From Micromonospora pisi (GTDB taxonomy: Bacteria; Actinomycetota; Actinomycetes; Mycobacteriales; Micromonosporaceae): a stretch of DNA of 64,000 nt. The stretch covers positions 124,001-188,000 of the forward strand of contig NZ_RBKT01000001.1 in assembly GCF_003633685.1 (NCBI RefSeq), read 5' to 3'. The position numbers and the translations under genes are program-made. Shown one piece after another: positions 1-12,000 of this stretch (position 1 is its first letter; each line of letters starts with the position of its first letter). The notes beneath the pieces are model-generated. The model saw only the letters and a list, made by a program, of their open reading frames with translations, had not been told where the DNA came from and searched no databases.

Positions 1-3000
1 CGCCGCGACGGCCATCTCCGGCGCGAACGCCCAGTCGGTCGCCTCCGGCGCGCCGAACCGACCCAGGTAGTTCACCTGGATGTCGGGCAGACCGAGGGCG
101 GCGAGCTGCGGGGCGCTCGTCGGATTGAGGAAACGCAGCAGACCGTAACCGAGCCCGTTGTCCGGCACGGCGCGCAACTGCTCCCGGATCCGCGACACCG
201 CCGGGGCCAGCCCCGCACCGCCGTCCGGCTGATCCAGCCGGACCGGGCCGGGGTCCAGCCGCACCGGGTAGACGCTGGTGAACCAGCCGACCGTACGGGT
301 GAGGTCGAGCCCGCCCGGGACCGGCCCGAGTGCCGACTCCTCCCGCCCGTGCCCCTCGACCGAGAACCAGACCCCGGTGTCGGTGCCGGTGCGACCCCGC
401 ACCCGGCGGAACTCGTCGACGGCGAGCGCGAACCCGGTCATCAGCACCTCGTTGACGGTGCCGTCGAACGCGGTCGGCACCCGCGTGAGCAGCGGCGACA
501 CCTCCTCCGGGCCGAGTGTCACACGCACCTCCCGGACGGTGGCGGCGGTGTCCCGCAGCGGGTCCACCGGATCCAGCAACGGCGTGGCGCCGGTCATCAC
601 CTCGGCCCAGTACGGCAACTCCGCCGCCCGCTCGGCCTGCACCGCGTGCCGGGCCAGCAGCTCCGCCCAGCGGCCGAAGGTGGTGCCCGGCGACGCCGGT
701 TCGTCGGTCCCGCCGACACCGCAGGCCGCGGCGAGTTCCGGCACCAGGATCCGCCAGGAGACACCGTCGACGGCGAGGTGGTGCACCATCAAGAGCAGCC
801 GACCGGGCCGCTCCCCCGCGTCGAACCAGACCGCCTGGAGCAGCACACCCCGGTCCGGGTCGAGCCGCTCCCGAGCCGTCCTCGCCTGCTCGTCCACCTC
901 GGCCCGCAGACCGGCGTCGTCCAGCGCCGCCACGTCCACCCGTCGCAGCAGCGGGCGTACGTCGACGGTCCCCGGCGCCGGCACCCGCAGGGTCCACTCG
1001 GCACCGGGGCCGCCCCGGTCCAGTCGGGCCCGCAGCAGGTCATGCCGGTCCAGCAGGGCACCGACCGCCCCGGTGAGCCGGTCGGATCCGAGTCGTGGCG
1101 GCACCCGCAGCACGACCGACTGGTTGAACCCGTCGATCGGGCCGCCGAGCTCCCGCAGCCAGTGCATCACCGGGGTCAGCGGGACCACGGTCTCCACCGG
1201 CAGCGCGACCTCGGCCAGCGCCGCGACCGTACGGAGCCGGAACACGTCCCGGGGACGGATCTCCAGACCGGCGAGCCGGGCCGCCACCACCAGCTGGATC
1301 GAGCCGGCGCTGTCCCCGCCGAGGGCGAAGAAGTCGTCCTCCACACCGATCTCCGGCCGGTCCAGTGCCCGTGCCGCCACGTCGAGCAGCGTCCGCTCGA
1401 CCGGGTTGCGGGGAACCCGCCCCGACTCCGCCGCCGGGTACTCCGGAATCGGCAGGGCCGCCCGGTCGAGCTTGCCGTTCGACAGCACCGGCAGCCGGGG
1501 CAGGAACACAAACGCGGCGGGTGTCATGTACTCCGGCAGCAGCCCGGTCAGGTGGGTCCGCAGTGACGCCGCCCCGACCGGCTGCCCCGAGGCGCCGACC
1601 AGGTACGCGACCAGGTGCCGGCCGCGCGCCCGGTCCTCGCGTACGACCACGGTCGCCGAGCCGACGCCGGGGTGCGCGGTGAGCGCCGCCTCGATCTCGC
1701 CCGGCTCGATCCGGAAGCCCCGGATCTTCACCTGGTCGTCGGCACGGCCCACGTAGTCGAGCTGCCCGTCCGGAGTCCACCGGGCCAGGTCACCGGTCCG
1801 GTACATCCGGGCGCCGGGCAGCCCGAACGGGTCCGCCACGAACCGCTCGGCGGTCAGCCCGGGACGGCGCAGGTAGCCCCGGGCCAGGCCGGCACCGGAG
1901 AGGTACAGCTCCCCGGTCACCCCCGGCGCGACCGGTCGCAGCGCCGAGTCGAGCACGTACGCCCGGGTGTTGTGCACCGGTCGTCCGACCACCGGTACGT
2001 CACTGTCCCGGAACCGGCCGACCAACGCGTCCACGGTGCACTCGGTCGGTCCGTACAGGTTGTAGCTCTCGGTGCCGGTCAGCTCCCGCAGGGTCGCCCA
2101 GAGTGCCGGCGGGACCGCCTCGCCGCCGACGCCGACCACCGCGAGCCCGCACCGGCCGTCGCGGACCAGCCCGGCTGCGGCCATGGCGGCGAAGTGCCCC
2201 GGGGTGACCTCGATGAAGTCGAGGGCGGCGGCGGCCACCTCGGCGGCGAGCCGTTCCGGGTCGCGCCGGGTCTCGTCGTCGACGACGTGCAGGGCGTGGC
2301 CGTCGAAGAGCCAGAGCTGCGGCTGCCAGGAGGCGTCGAACGAGAACGACCAGGCGTGACCGACCCGCAGGTGACGCCGGCCGGTCGCCTCGACCGCCGG
2401 GCGGTAGAGCGTCTCCCGGTGACTGTGGAAGAGGTTGACCAGGCTCCGGTGGCTGACCACCACACCCTTCGGCCGACCGGTGGAACCGGAGGTGTAGATG
2501 ACGTACGCCGGGTGGTCGGGGCGCAACGGCGCCAACCGGTCGGCGTCGCCGAGGCCGTGGCCGGGAAGTGCGGCGAGCAGCGCGGCGGTCTCGGCCGTGT
2601 CGAGCAGCACCGTGGCCCGGTCCGTCGGCGGCAGTTCCGCCGCCAGCGCGGTCGTGGTGACCAGCGCCACCGGTCGGGCGTCGTCGAGCATCATCGCCAC
2701 CCGGTCGGCGGGCAGGTCCGGGTCGACCGGCAGGTAACCGGCACCGGCCTGCTGGGTGGCGAGGATCGCGGCGATCATCCCGGCGCCACGCGGCAACGCC
2801 AGCGCCACCACCGCCTCCGGGCCGGCCCCCCGGGCGACGAGCAGCCGGGCCAGCCGGTTCACCCGGTCGTCCAGTTCGGCGTACGACCAGCCGTCCGGCC
2901 CGGTGTCCGGTCCGACGACGGCGATCGTGTCCGGCGACTGTGCCACCCGCGCGGCGAAGAGCGCCGGCACGGTGGTCGCCGGCTCGTCGACGACGCCACC

Positions 3001-6000
3001 GGTCCCGGCTGTCAGCACCTGGTCGCGTACGTGCGGGGCGAGCAGGTCGACGGTGCCGACAGGACGGTCGGGGTCGCCGGCCAGGGCGGTGAGCACCCGG
3101 GCGAACGCCGCACCGAAGCGGCGTACGGTCTCCGCGTCGAACAGGTCGGGACGGTACTCGGCGACCAGGGAGAGTGTCTCCCTGGGCGAGACCGCCCAGG
3201 TCAACGGGTAGTGGGTGGCGTCGCGCCCACCGGTCGGTCGGATCGACAGCCGGTCGCCGCCGGTCGCCTGGTCGACGGCGTCGGGCAGGCCGCGTACGGC
3301 GGGGAAGTTCTCGAACACCAGCAGGCTGTCGAAGAGTTCACCGAGACCGGCGGCCCGCTGGATCTCCGCCAACCCCAGGTGCTCGTGTTCGACCAGTCGG
3401 GACTGGGCCGCCCAGACCCGGTCCAGCACCACACCGAGCCGGTCGGCCGGGGCACAGTGGACCCGTACCGGGACGGTGGTGATGAACAGGCCGAGCATCG
3501 ACTCCATGCCGGGCAGGTCGGCCGGGCGACCGGAGACGGTGGCGCCGAAGACGACGTCGTTCCGACCGGTGAGCCGGCCGAGGACGACGCCCCAGGCGGC
3601 GTGCACCACGGCACCGAGGGTCAACCCCCGGGACCGGGCGAGTGTGGTCAACGCCGTGGTCACCGGCTCCGGCAGCACCACCTCGTGCAGCCGGGGCGCG
3701 ATCGGCAGCCGGGTCGGCTCGGCCGGCGCCAGCAGCGTCGGCTCGGCCAGCCCGGCGAGTTCCGCCGCCCAGGCGGAACGGGCCGCGTCCCGGTCCTGCG
3801 CGGCGAGCCAGCCGAGATAGTCCCGGAACGGTACCGGCGGCGCGAGCGCGCCGTGGGCGGCGTCGGCGGCGTCGGCGGCGTACAGGGTAGCGAGTTCGTC
3901 GACCAGCGGTGGTCCGGACCAGCCGTCGAGCAGCAGGTGCTGGTGGGTGAGGAGGAGCCGGTGCCGGTCCGGCCCGAAAGCTGCCAGCAGCAGCCGCAGC
4001 AGCGGCGGGTGGGCCGGGTCGAAACGGGCGGCCTGGTCGTCGACGAGCGCCGACCAGGCGTCCTCGGCGGCCTGCCGGTCGAGACCGGTCAGGTCCCGCT
4101 CGGTCCAGGGCAGTGACGCCCGGGCCGGGATGAACGCCACCGGGCGGCCGGAGCCGAGGTAACGGAATCCGGCGCGGAGGTTCGGGTGCCGGTCCAGCAG
4201 CGCCTGGGCGGCCCGGCGCAACCGGGCCGGGTCGACCGGCCCGGTCAGTTCGAACCAGGTCTGCACCGTGTAGACGTCCGGCCCGTCGGCGTCGAGCGAG
4301 GCGTGGAAGAGCAGCCCGGCCTGGAGCGGGGTGAGCGGCAGCAACTCGACCGGAGCCGGGTCGAGGATGGCGACCTCCGCCTGTTCGGCCGGGTCCAGCG
4401 CCAGCAGGGCGGTGGTGTGCGGCGTCACGGTCTCGCCCAGTTCATCCGCCTCGCGGGCTAGCCCGGCCGGGGTACGGGCCTGGAACACCGCCGCCGGACG
4501 CAGCCGCAGCCCTTCCCGCCGGGCCCGGCTGACCAGTTGGATCGCGACGATGCTGTCGCCGCCGAGGGCGAAGAAGTCGTCGTCGGCACCGACCCGGGGC
4601 AGGTGCAGCAACTCGGCCACCAGTCGGCAGAAGACCTCCTCGCGGGAGTTGGCCGGGGCTCGGCCGGAGCTGGTGGCACCGAAGTCCGGCGCGGGGAGCG
4701 ACCGGCGGTCCAGTTTGCCGTTCGCGGTCAACGGCAGCGGACCGTCGAGGACCACCACCGCCGCCGGGACCATGTACTCGGGCAGCAGCCCTGCCACGTG
4801 TTCCCGGAGCCCGTTCGGATCCAGCTCGGCCGCACCTGAGGTCTTGCCTTCGGGCACCACGTACGCGGCCAGTCGGACCACGCTGCCGGCCCGGTCGGCG
4901 ACGACGGCGGCCTGCGCCACCGCCGGATGCCCGGCCAGCGCCGCCTCGATCTCGCCGAGCTCGATCCGGAAGCCCCGGATCTTGACCTGGTCGTCGACCC
5001 GACCGAGGAAGTCGAGGTTGCCGTCGGCCCGCCAGCGGGCCCGGTCGCCGGTGCGGTACATCCTGGCCCCGGCCGCACCGAACGGGTCGGCGACGAACCG
5101 TTGCGCGGTCAGACCCGGCCGACCCAGGTAGCCCCGGGCCAGGCCGCGACCGGCGACGTACAGCTCGCCGACCACTCCTGGCGGGACCGGCCGCAGCGCG
5201 GCGTCGAGCACGTACACCCGGGTGTTCGGGTCGGGCCGGCCGATCGGTACGGCGGCGTCCCAGTCCGGCTCGGCGGCCCAGAGCGTGGAGTTGACCGTCG
5301 CCTCGGTCAACCCGTACGCGCCGAAGACCCGCTGCCGGCGGGCCAGCCGCCGGATCAGGTCCGGCGGCACGGTCTCCGTACCGACCAGGACAGTGCCGCC
5401 GTCGGGGAGTTCGCAGTCGGCCGGCAACGCCGACAGCAGCGACGGCGGCAGGATCATGTGGGTGACGCCCTGCGCGCGCAGGAAGTCGGTGAGCGGGTGG
5501 TCGGCCACCCGGGCCTCGTCCGGGATCAGCACCAGCCGCCCGCCCACGCACAACGACATGACCAGGTCGAACACGGCCACGTCGAAACCGACAGAGGCGA
5601 ACTGCGAGACCCGGCTCGCCGCGCTGACCCCCATCCGGTCCACGGCGGTGGCGATCAGACTGCCGATTCCCTCGTGGCTGACCACGACACCCTTCGGGCG
5701 GCCGGTCGACCCGGAGGTGTAGATGACGTACGCGGCGTGGTCCAGGCCCGGCGGGATCCGGCTCAGCGCCGGGTCGAGTGGCCCGTCGGGCAGCCCGGCC
5801 AGTTCCGCCACGGTCACCGGGTCGTCCAGTTCCAGCCGGCGCAGACCCGGCCGGTCCGGCAGCCGGTCGGCGGCGGAGGCGGTGACCAGCACCAGTCCGG
5901 TGCCACTGTCGGTGAGCAGGTAGCCGAGCCGGTCCGCCGGCAGGGTCAACTCCAACGGCAGGTACGCGGCGCCGAGCTTGAGCACACCGAGGATCGCCGC

Positions 6001-9000
6001 GACCATCTCCCGGGACCGGGGCACGGCCAGTCCGACCACGTCCCCGGCCCGGACCCCCCGCCCGGAAAGCAGCCGGGCGATCCGGTTCGACCGGGCATCC
6101 AGTTCGGCGTACGTCGACTCGCCCTCGGCGTCGACCACGGCGACCGCGGCCGGACGCTGCGCCACCTGGGCGGTGAACAGCTCCGGCACGGTCCCCTCGT
6201 CGACCGGCCGGCCGGTGTTGTTGAGGTCGTGCAGCACCCGCCGCCGCTCGCTGTCGTCGAGCAGGTCGACCCGACTCACCGGCGCCTCGGGGTCGGCGGC
6301 GACCGCCTCGACCAGACGGCCCAGTCGCCGCCCGATCGCGGCCACCGTGCCGGCGTCGAAGAGGTCGGCCCGGTACTCCAGCAACACGTCGATCGCGTCG
6401 GTGTCGGTCCGCTCGCCGAAGCTGAACACCAGGTCGAAACGGGCGGTGCCGGTGCTGTGCGGCTCCGGGGTGGCTTCCAGGCCACCCAGTTCCAGCCGGT
6501 CGGCGTTCCGGTTGCGGTAGACCACCATCACCTGGAACAACGGGTTGTCCGTCACCGACCGGTCCGGGTTGAGAGCCCGGACGACGGCCTCGAACGGCAC
6601 GTCCTGGTGTGAGAACGCGGCCAGGTCGGCGGCGCGTACCCGACCCAGCAGTTCGGTGAAGCTCGGGTCGCCGGAGACGTCGGTCCGGAGCACCAGTGTG
6701 TTGACGAAGAACCCGATCAGGTCGTCGAGCGCCTCGTCGGTGCGACCGGCGATCGGTGCGCCGAGGGGGATGTCGGTGCCGGCGCCGAGCCGGTGCAGCA
6801 ACGCCGCGACCGCGGCCTGCCCGACCATGAACATGCTGGCGCCGCTGGCCTGGGCGAGTTGACGCAGCGCCCGTACGGCGACCGGGTCCAGCGCGACCGT
6901 GGTCTCGCCGCCGGCCCGGACGACCTGTCCGGGCCGGGGTGCCCGGTCGGTCGGCAGTTCGAGCCGCTGCGGGGCGTCGCGCAGGGTCTCCCGCCAGAAG
7001 TCGAGCTGTCGGGCGGCGAGGCTGCCCGGGTCGGCCGGGTCGCCGAGCAGTTCCCGCTGCCAGAGCGTGTAGTCGGCGTACTGCACCGGCAGCGGGGTCC
7101 AGTCCGGTGCGGTGCCGGCACGGCGGGCCGCGTACGCGGCGCCGAGGTCGCGCAGGAACGGCCCGTCGGACCACTCGTCCGTGGTGATGTGATGCAGCAG
7201 GAAGACGACCACGTGCTCGTCCGGGCTGAGCCGGGCTACGGTGACCCGCAGCGGCAGCTCGGTGGCGAGGTCGAAAGGGCGGGACGCGGCGTCGGAGACC
7301 ACCCCGGCGAGGTCGGCCCGGTCGACGGCGACGGTACGCAGCACCGGACGGGCGTCCGCCGGGGCGACGATCCGCTGTGTCGGCAGCCCGTCGTGTTCCA
7401 CGATGAGCGTACGCAGCGCCTCGTGGCGCAGCATGACGTCCCGGACGGCGTCGGTAAGCGCCACCTCGTCCAGCGGGCCACGGACCCGTGCCACCAGCGG
7501 GAAGTTGTACGCCGGGGAGTCCGGGTCGAGCTGCTGGATGACCCAGAGCCGCTGCTGGGCGTACGCGGCGGGCAGCGGGTCGGGCCGGGTCGCCGGCACC
7601 AGCGCCGGGCGCTCGGGTACGCCCGCCTCGGGTGCGATCCGGGCGGTCAGCTCGGCGACGGTGGGCGCTTCGAACAGGTCCCGGATGGAGAGTTCCGCGC
7701 CGATCACGCTGCGCGCCCGGCCGATCAGCCGGGTGGCGAGCAGCGAGTGTCCACCGAGGTCGAAGAAGCTGTCCCGGACACCGACGGCGGGCAGGCCCAG
7801 GACGTCGGCGAAGAGCTGGCAGAGCACCTTCTCCCGCTCGGTGACCGGGGCCTGGTCGCCGGTGACGGTTCCGGTCGGCTCGGCGTCCGGCAACGCCCGT
7901 ACGTTGAGCTTGCCGTTGACGGTGAGCGGCAGCGCGGCCAGGGTGACCAGGGCCGCCGGCACCATGTAGTCCGGTAGCCGGAGCTTGAGGTGCTCGCGCA
8001 GACGGGTGGTGAGCGCGGCGACGCCGCGCGCCACCGCCGGCCGGTTGGCGCAGTCGTCGGGTGCCGCCGCGACCCGCAGCGGCCGGCACAGGTCGACCGG
8101 GAGTTTCCCGTCGAGCAGTTCCGGGGCCACGAAGATCGCGTCGAGGCTGCCGTCGGCGACCGGGGACCAGGTGGTGAGGACCTGGTAGCCGAGTCGCTCC
8201 CCGAGTTCGTGCAGGGCTTCCGGCTCCACCGCCGCCGGTTCCGTCTCCGAACGGGCGGTGCCGGGCTCGGCCTGGTCGGCGTCGAGGCGCCGGAGCAGGG
8301 CGAGTTCCGCCGCGAGCCGGGCATTGGGTACGCGTTCCACCCGCAACCGGTCCGGGCGCTGCCGCTGTAGGTATCCGGCGAGTCCGGCCAGGTCGGCGAC
8401 GGTTCCGCCGCCAGTTTCGCCGTCGGCGCGGTCGGCGGCCCAGCGGAGGGTGGGGAACTCGGCCAGGGAGAGCGTCTGCTCGTCCGGCGGGGCGGCGAGC
8501 CGGCGCAGGACGGCGTCGTACCGGTGGCGGGTCAGCTCGTTGTGCCGGTGGCCGCGCTTGGTCCGCACGGTCACCGCGACCGGGGTGTGCTGCGCCCAGG
8601 CCGCCGCCACGGCGCCGAACAGGTCCGGGTCGACCAGCAGTTCCTTCTCCAGCAGCACCGAGCGCTCGACCGCGCGGCGCAGTCGTGCGGGGTCGACGTC
8701 CGGCCCGGAGCGGCTCGCCTGTACGGCGGCGTGGAAGGTCCGGGCCAGGCGCAGGTTGCGGATGTCGCCGACAAAGAGCGAGCCGCCGGGGACGAGTAGC
8801 TCCACCGCCCCGGCGAGCACCTGCACCAGGTACTCCACGCTGGGGAAGTACTGCACCACCGAGTTGATCACGATGGTGTCGAAGTGGTCGCGGGGCAGCC
8901 CGTCGAGTACGTCAGCCGGCTGGTGACGCAACTCGACCCGACCGGCCAACTCCGGCGTCGCGGCGACGTCGGACCGGAGCTTCTCGATCACCGGACCGGC

Positions 9001-12000
9001 GAAGTCCGTACCCCAGTACGCCTCGCAGTCGGGTGCGAGCCGGGAGAGCAGCAGTCCGGTGCCGACACCGATCTCCAGCACCCGGCGGGGCCGCAGTTCG
9101 CGGATCCGGGCGACCGTCGCCTCCCGCCACTCCCGCATGTCGTCGAGCGGGATCGGCTGCCCGTCGTAGCTGCTGTCCCAGCCGGCGAAGTCCTCGTCGG
9201 CCACGGCGGTGCCGATGGCGGTGTACTCGTCGTGGTAGATCTGCTGCCACTCGGCCAGGTGATCGCGTTCGTTGCCGGCGTCGACGCCGGTCGCCGGCAC
9301 CACGTACGCGACCAGGCGTCGACCGACCCCGTTCGCGCTCTCCCGGGCGATCACCGCGGCGCGGGCCACGTCCGGGTGTTCGACCAGGACCGACTCGATC
9401 TCGCCGAGTTCCACCCGGTAACCCCGGATCTTGACCTGGTCGTCGGTCCGGCCGAGGAAGTCGAGGTTCCCGTCCGGACGGCGGCGGACCAGGTCACCGG
9501 TGCGGTACAACCGCTGACCCGGGCCACCGAACGGGTCGGCGACGAACCGGTCGGCGGTCAGGCCCGGCGCGTTCAGGTAACCCCGGGCCAGACCGGCGCC
9601 GCCGATGTAAAGCTCGCCGGGGCAGCCGTCGGGCACCGGCCGCAGCCACGGGTCGAGCAGGTACGCCCGGGTGTTCCAGATCTCCCGCCCGACCGTGGGG
9701 GTGGCGCTGTCCACGGTGCCGCCGCCGAGGGTGTTGATGGTGTACTCGGTCGGCCCGTACAGGTTGTAGCCGAGGGTGCCCTCGGTTTCCCGCAGCCGGC
9801 TCCACACCTGGTCGGAGACGGCCTCACCGCCGAGCAGCACCAGCACCGGGCGGTGTTGCCCGGCCGCCGGGTCGTGCCGCAGCAGACCCTCGGCGATCAG
9901 GTGGTCGGCGTACGTGGGAGTCACGTTCACCACGTCGATCCGGTGCCGGTCGCAGTACGCCACCAGCGCCTCGGCGTCGCGGCGCAGGTCCTCGTCGCAG
10001 ACGTGCACCTCGTGTCCCTCGACCAGCCAGAGCAGTTCCTCCCAGGACATGTCGAAGGCGAACGAGACGGTGTGCGCGATCCGCAGCCGCCGGCCGCCGG
10101 CCGCCTCGACCGTGGGGCCGAAAATCGCCTCCTGGTGGTTGAGCTGCATGTTGGTCAGTCCCCGGTACGGGGTGACCACGCCCTTGGGACGCCCGGTCGA
10201 GCCGGATGTGTAGATCACGTACGCCGGGTGGTCGAGCCGGTCGGTGCGGGTCCGGGCGAACCCGGGGTGTTCGGTGTCGGTGATCTCGGTGGCGGGCAGG
10301 GCGTCGAGTTCGGCGGCGGTCTCCGGGTCGTCGACCCGGAGGGTGCCGGGCAGCGCGAGCCGGGTGGCGACGGCGGTGGTGGTGAGTACGCAGACCGGTG
10401 CCGCGTCGTCGACCATGTGCGCCAGCCGCTCAGCCGGGTGGTCCAGTTCCAGCGGCAGGTACGCCGCACCGGTGCGGAGCACGGCGAAGAGCGCCGCGAC
10501 CATCTCCGCCGAACGCGGCAACGCGAGCGCCACCACCCGTTCCGGCCCCGCACCCCGGGACAGCAGCAGCCGGGCCAGCCGGTTCACCCGCGCGTCCAGT
10601 TCCGCGTACGTCCAGGTGGCCGAGCCGAAAACCAGGGCGGTCTCGTCCGGGGTACGCCGCGCCTGCGCGCCGAGCAGGTCCGCGACCGTCTCGCCGGGCA
10701 GTGGGCGGGTGGTCGCGCGGGACCCGGCGTCCAGTGCCGCCCGCTCCGACGCCGGCAGTACGTCGAGCCGGCCGACCGGCCGGGTCGGGTCCCCGGCGAG
10801 CCGTTCGAGGACGGTGACGAACCGGGCCAGCAGGCTCGACGCGGTCGTCGCGGCAACCGCGTCGGCCCGGTAGGCCAGGGTGGCCCGCAGTGTCGTGCCC
10901 GGCGCGACGACCAGGGTCAGCGGATAGTGGGTGGCGTCGACGCTGCCCACCTCGGTCAGCCCGTGACGCTCGCGCAGCTCGGCCGTCTCGTCCTCACCAC
11001 CGACCTGTTGCAGAGCGAAGAGGGTGTCGAAGAGCTGGCTCTGCCCGCTGGCGCGCTGCACCTCACCGAGGCCGAGATACTCGTGGGCCATCAGCCCGGT
11101 CCTGGTCGTCTGCACCCGCCGCAGCAGGTCGCCGATTGGCTCGTCCGGGTCGAGCGCGACCCGGACCGGCACGGTGTTGAGGAAGAGCCCGACCGCGTTC
11201 CCGACGTGCGGAATCTCGGCGGGACGGCCGGCGACGGTGGTGCCGAACACCACGTCGGTACGCCCGACCGCGGTCGAGAGCACCACCGCCCAGGCGGCGT
11301 TGAGCAGCGTGTTGAGGGTGACTCCGGCCTCCCGGGCGGCCACCCGGAGCCGTTCGGTGACCGTTGCCGGCAGTTCCGCGCGCCGCCGCCGGGGCAGCAC
11401 CGGCTGGCGGGCCCGGTCGACCGGCGCGACCAGGGTGGGTTCGGCCAGGTCGGCGAGTTCGTCCCGCCAGGCGGCCACCGCCGCGTCCCGGTCCCGCCCG
11501 GCGAGCCAGACCAAATAGTTCCGGTAGGAGCCGGCCGGGGGCAGATCGTGGTCGTCGCCGCCGGTGACGTACAGGGCCAGGAGTTGGTCCAGCACGATCC
11601 GCGCCGACCATCCGTCCCAGAGCAGCACATGGTGGGTGATGACCAGGCGGTCGTTGCCGTCGCCGAGCCGGAGCAGCAGCAGCCGGAACAGCGGCGGCCG
11701 GGCAAGGTCGAACCGCCGGGTCCGGTCGTCGGCGAGCAGCGCCTCGATCCGCGCCGCCCGGTCCACCTCGTCGACCGTGGTCAGGTCGACCACGGTCAGC
11801 GGCGGCGGCGGGTCGGTGGTGATGAACTGGACCGGGGCGGGGAGTCCGTCACCGGTGAAACCCGCGCGCAGGCCGGGGTTGCGGGCGAGCAGGGTCGCAC
11901 AGGCGGCACGGAGCCGGTCCGCGTCGATCGGGTACGCCGCCTCGAACGCGACCTGGGCGGTGTAGACGTCCAGCTCACCCTGGTCGTAGCTGGCGTGGAA

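Noticed and set aside
4442-8089. Minus-strand open frame of about 1,215 codons in another frame of the NRPS
   Set aside because: Arg/Gly/Ala-rich low-complexity product; the true frame carries the PCP, C and A motifs.
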